Source of the DNA: Collybiopsis luxurians FD-317 M1 | Lineage: Eukaryota > Basidiomycota > Agaricomycetes > Agaricales > Omphalotaceae | DNA length: 64,000 bases | Reading direction: 5' to 3' | Assembly: GCA_000827265.1 (NCBI GenBank) | Contig: KN834786.1 | Span: 347,567-411,566, forward strand | Shown here: piece after piece, positions 60,246-64,000 of the stretch | How the letters are laid out: every line of letters begins with the position of its first letter | Numbering within the stretch: the first letter of the stretch is position 1 | Notes under the pieces: model-generated | What the model saw: only the letters and a program-made list of their open reading frames with translations | Database searches by the model: none | What the model was told of the DNA's origin: nothing | Made by a program: the position numbers and the translations under genes

Positions 60246-62453
60246 ATGGCTCTCCTGACTGGGCCAGATTTATCACACAGGGTGAAAAATTCTTCGGAAT
60301 ACCAACTCCCTTTACCCTCTGCTTCTCCCGTTCGCTCCAGACCATTACGACTAAAGGACTATCCAAAATCCTTGCTAACTCGGCGCTACGCTCGACTGCT
60401 GAGCCTGGCTCTCTTTCTCTTCACGTTCTTTTTCTTCTTTTCTTCAAAGTCACCCTCACTCGAACCGGTCCAGCATTATTACAGGTGCCTGCCTCATAGA
60501 TGTGTCCAGAGTCCTGATTTAGTACTTTTACCTCCACCATACCCCCCCACCTCCCCACTTACAAAGGAACAGAAGAAGGGACTTCCTCCACTGTTTGAGG
60601 CTTGGAATGAGTATGAACGGAGTTTGTGGCAGCATGCCGAGGACGACGGGACGACAAAATTTATCTACATGAGGAATCATGTATTCGGTGTGTCAATAGA
60701 CGTGTTTCCCTTTTTTATCTCTTGCTTATACCCTTTCTCGTAGCTTCAGGATGGGGCAACGCACTCCAAGAAATGATTCTCAACACTCATCTTGCCTACC
60801 TCACCGGCCGCTCATTTGTTTTCGATAACTATACATGGGATCGTTCGCCATCAGAATACTCTTCGTTCAATGGAAAACCCATCGCGTCGCGCGTCCCTGT
60901 GTCCGCCATGTTGGCAGGTATTTACAACCATTCATTTCTTTCTATTGACCGCTTGCTAATTCAATTCGCTTCGTTTCCAGGTCCAATCATCGGTGGTTCG
61001 TTCGACCCAGTATACTTTAAACAACCGGATCCGCTATTTCCGAATATCCACTCTCAGCCTCATCCACCGTTCGTTTCGAGCGAATATTATGAGCATGTTT
61101 GCGCCAATGAGACAAGAGTTGTTCTAGATACCGAGGTGGTTCATGAATCAGTTGGAAATTGGGATGGGGCGGAGAATCTGAAGGCTTTCGTGGATCATAT
61201 CCAGTCTTTCCCCGAACGCTGTGTCGAATTTGAGCTCGATGCAGAACATGTCTTCAATATCTGGTAAATATTTGTATTTCTCTTGTCTCCTACCTTGAAT
61301 ATTAACTCACTTTATCCATCGCAGGATGTTCGGGTCCACTGGTATTCTGAGTCTTTGGCCATCGCTAGCTCAATCTCCAATTTTGAAACAATTCACATAC
61401 TCTCCGCTAATCCTTGGTGCTTTCGAGCGCAACCGCCACCTACTTGGACTTCCGGGTAACTCTGAACAAAGCAAATACCAAAAAGAAGCATGGGAAGCCT
61501 TCACCCGCACACCGGATGCAGAAATTGTTATATCTAGCTCACGTCCGAAGAAGGATCTATACAACATTTCCACGACACCTCTATTGCCTTCCTCCCAGTC
61601 CCACCTCCCTCTATTCCCATTAGAGCAACTACCGTCGCTCTATCCTCATTCCCCTGCAAACCCAAGTATCGAAGATACAATCCCAGGCTTACTCGTACTC
61701 CACATTCGGCGCGGGGATTTTGCAGAGCATTGTGTGAATCTCGTCGAGTGGGGTGCATCGTTCCACGGGTTCAACTCCTTTGATGATATCCGGGAACGCG
61801 ATGATTTCGACGCGGCTGCCGCAGGCGCTTCCACCCCACCACCAGGCGTTGAACCTGTTGTTCCCAAAATACCGAAAGAGTCATTTTCTTCCAGGATTTT
61901 GAGCTGGCTAGGTCTAGGTCTAACTGCAACCGAAAAGGAGCTTGCCTATCAAGCTAACCTCACAACATACGTCTCCGCAAAGAAAGGTTACGATGCACGA
62001 AAAGCAAAGTATGAAACGGCAAAAGCCAACTATCTCGAACGTTGTTTTCCAGATATACAGCAGATGGTCAAACGGGTTAGACAGGTTCGAGAAGATGTGA
62101 CTGAGGCTGCTCGGTACTCTTCAGACTCTTCCTCGTCGGCTCCAACTGCGCCTTTAACCCATCTCTACATCATGACCAACGGCAAACCCCCATTTTTAGC
62201 CGACCTCCGCGCTGCTCTCGAAGCTGATACCCAAAGCTCCTCCAAGTATCAACTTCCTCCTTGGGAATCAATACATACCTCCCGGGATCTCGAGCTTGGA
62301 TGGGAGGAACGTTACGTGGCGCAGACGATCGATATTTACGTAGCGCAGAGGGCAGAAGTTTTTGTCGGGAATGGATTTTCGAGTTTGACGTCGAATGTCG
62401 TGATGCTGCGGAAGGCGCATGGTGTAGATTCGGTGAAAACAAGGCTATGGTGA
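60246..62453 (+). CDS. O-fucosyltransferase-like type II membrane protein
   Basis: ATG 60246 (MALLTGPDLSHRVKNSSEYQ) opens a cytosolic tail with basic residues (LLTRRYARL), then one hydrophobic segment (LLSLALFLFTFFFFF) that fits a Golgi signal anchor. The lumenal part carries YYRCLPHRC, a split block joined by an intron (FIYMRNHVFA / SGWGNALQEMILNTHLAYLT), GRSFVFDNYTWDRSPSEY, VFNIWMFGSTGILSLWPSLA, the donor-binding motif LVLHIRRGDFAEHC and the C-terminal IDIYVAQRAEVFVGNGFSSL ending at 62453. The HIRRGDF and FVGNGFSSLTSN motifs match the GDP-fucose protein O-fucosyltransferase-like superfamily known from fungi. Three introns keep frame. The last exon contains a charged helical insert (AYQANLTTYVSAKKGYDARK). 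True sugar donor and acceptor unknown. Confidence 0.82.
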
Positions 62454-63146
62454 AGGGTATTCGTTCGTCCTTGATTCCTCTTTCCCCCGCGTTGGATTTC
62501 AAGGCATGCGTTGGGTGTCTCGATGATGACGCGGTTCCTCGAATCCGGAGTCGATAGCTCCGACCACCGAGTGGAAGGTGCATGGTTGACATTTGATGTC
62601 CCTGGGCATCCCCAGCAAGGGCCTCGATACTTTTTCGGTGGTCTAGCATCCCAAAAGCGGCGTTGAAGGTTGTGTGCGGCATCGTCTATGCCACGCTCGA
62701 CCTATCCTGCCGCAGACAGTACTAGTAGTACCTGATAATACCTTTTTAAATCTGAGTGGAAGGGCCGACTGGACGTTGTACGATATTGTTCATGATCTAA
62801 AAAGGATTTGCAGTGTCGGCCTTGTTATTTATATCTATGCCATCTAATTGCTATCTTTCGACTGTAGTGTACAACTACTGTATTGCAGGACTTTCCTTTT
62901 TGATATCTCGCTTCTGTTAATACGAACCCGGATCGTGCTTTTCCTCCGACGAAGTAGATACGCCAATGTAAGCAGTATCACCAAACGTTGCCATCAACGG
63001 CGAACGCATGCCTCTTCGAATTGTGCTCTTTCTGAGTCTTCCACAGAGGCTATCGATCGCCGCTGTATGCAAGATCACTCGCTTGACAGGAAAAAGGTAT
63101 AAATCGAGCATGACGTTCAGAATTCTCGCTCGTTTGATACCGAACT
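62454..63146. other. Intergenic, nothing recognised
   Basis: No gene or repeat. It contains the terminator of the upstream gene and the promoter of the sedolisin gene. Confidence 0.5.
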
Positions 63147-64000
63147 ATGGGTATCTTGCAGATTGCGGCGGCGCTATGCCTCGTCTTTCCCCTCCAGTCC
63201 ACTAGCAAAGCACTCGCTCTGCATATACGCCAGGCATCTGAGTCTCTTCCTCAAGGTTTCGTACAGGTTGGACCCCCGTCCAATGACACCCCTATCGATA
63301 TCCGTATTGGCTTGCAGGCGTCGGATAACGCTGGACTGGAGCAGAAGCTTTACCAAGTCAGTACGCCTGGAAGTGCCTTTTATGGTAAATACCTGAGCCG
63401 CGATGAGGTATGTTCAATTCATTGGAGGAAACTCAATATGATTCATGGACACGGCTGTTATGTATTAGGTGAAATCGTATGCGGCTCCATCGGCGGATTC
63501 AGTGGCAGCAGTTACCTCTTGGCTTGAATCCCAAAACGTTTCGGTGGCTAGGACTGGAGCTTTCGGAGAATATCTATCCATCTCTATCCCTGTCTCGAGG
63601 GCTAACGAGCTTTTGAATGCAAAGTACATGAATTTCACTTACGCTGATTCTACTAGCGCGGTATCATCGTCGACCTTAGAGACTTGGGGCTTGTATACAT
63701 ATGCCTACAGTATTCCTGAAGATTTGACCCAGCACATCACCCTCGTCCATCCTACAACGGCATTTGCGCCGCCATTGAAGCGCAATGGCCGAAAGACGAC
63801 CTTTTATCCAGCTTCAAAGTCTAATTCGGCTAGGACCACTGGTAAGGTTGCCACAAGGGCTAATCCTGCACCAGCTTCCTGCGAGACGCTGGTGCCACCT
63901 TCCTGTTTGCAGTCTTTGTATGGTATTCCCTCCACACCGGCGACCCAAAAGTCAAATACTATCGGCGTCACTTCGCTCGAGTCTAACTGGGCTGAGGTTC
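63147..64000 (+). CDS. Sedolisin (peptidase S53) precursor, 5' part
   Basis: Secreted acid serine-carboxyl peptidase (tripeptidyl-peptidase type). ATG 63147 starts a signal peptide (MGILQIAAALCLVFPLQSTS). The pro-kumamolisin activation domain follows: PIDIRIGLQASDNAGLEQKL, YQVSTPGSAFYGKYLSRDE, then after a 62-nt phase-0 intron VKSYAAPSADSVAAVTSWLE, FGEYLSISIPVSRANELLNA and YADSTSAVSSSTLETWGLYT. A linker leads to CETLVPPSCLQSLYGIPSTP and the start of the catalytic domain (NTIGVTSLESNWAEV) at the window end. The catalytic Glu, Asp and Ser lie outside the window, so activity cannot be judged. Domain order and sequence are typical of fungal sedolisins. Confidence 0.9.

Noticed and set aside
1..64000. 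CRISPR array, bacterial operon or prophage
   Set aside because: No direct-repeat/spacer pattern, and genes are intron-rich and eukaryotic.

Overview
This window is nuclear DNA of a basidiomycete fungus, most likely a mushroom-forming Agaricomycete. Genes are split by many introns of about 50-60 nt with GT...AG ends and CTAAY-like branch sites. There are NACHT-WD40 NLR genes, a Ty3/gypsy LTR element, degenerate DNA transposon remains and single-copy eukaryotic genes (DNA polymerase epsilon subunit D, APC15, TAP42, BCKDH E1-beta). All gene models and intron joins below were read by eye from the sequence.

Left third (1-25 kb): a diverged segmental duplication. Copy A has an NLR gene running off the left edge (minus, 1-3114), its upstream flank, and a dead copy of the DPB4/POLE3-like gene (5915-6593). 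Copy B has a full-length NLR with a WD40 array and an assembly gap (minus, 12413-17502), the homologous flank, and the intact DPB4 gene (23736-24903). Between the copies lie an intact LAT-type amino-acid permease (6975-9279) and about 3 kb of non-coding repeat DNA. Copy B is interrupted by a decayed 4.7 kb transposase-like element (18624-23347) bounded by a 33-nt inverted repeat.

Middle (25-42 kb): mostly ordinary chromosomal genes. They are a C2H2/RING zinc-finger protein, a cluster of tRNA-like repeats, an APC15-like subunit, an HSL-type alpha/beta hydrolase, an intron-containing tRNA-Glu, a large cysteine-rich protein divergent from an epoxide-hydrolase-like gene, a TAP42-like protein divergent from a flavin monooxygenase, and an F-box-like gene.

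42-55 kb: a second tandem duplication. Its unit is a small unknown protein gene plus a peptidase C45 / acyl-CoA:6-APA acyltransferase-like gene. In the left unit the acyltransferase is a pseudogene split by a 5.9 kb Ty3/gypsy element whose two 360-bp LTRs read as identical. Its gag-pol is one long frame broken by two TGA codons. In the right unit the acyltransferase is intact, but about 2 kb of non-coding repeat DNA has been inserted between the two genes. A tRNA-Ser(AGA) follows.

55-64 kb: BCKDH E1-beta, a tandem pair of small secreted proteins, a type II membrane O-fucosyltransferase-like protein, and the 5' part of a sedolisin (S53) protease cut by the right edge.
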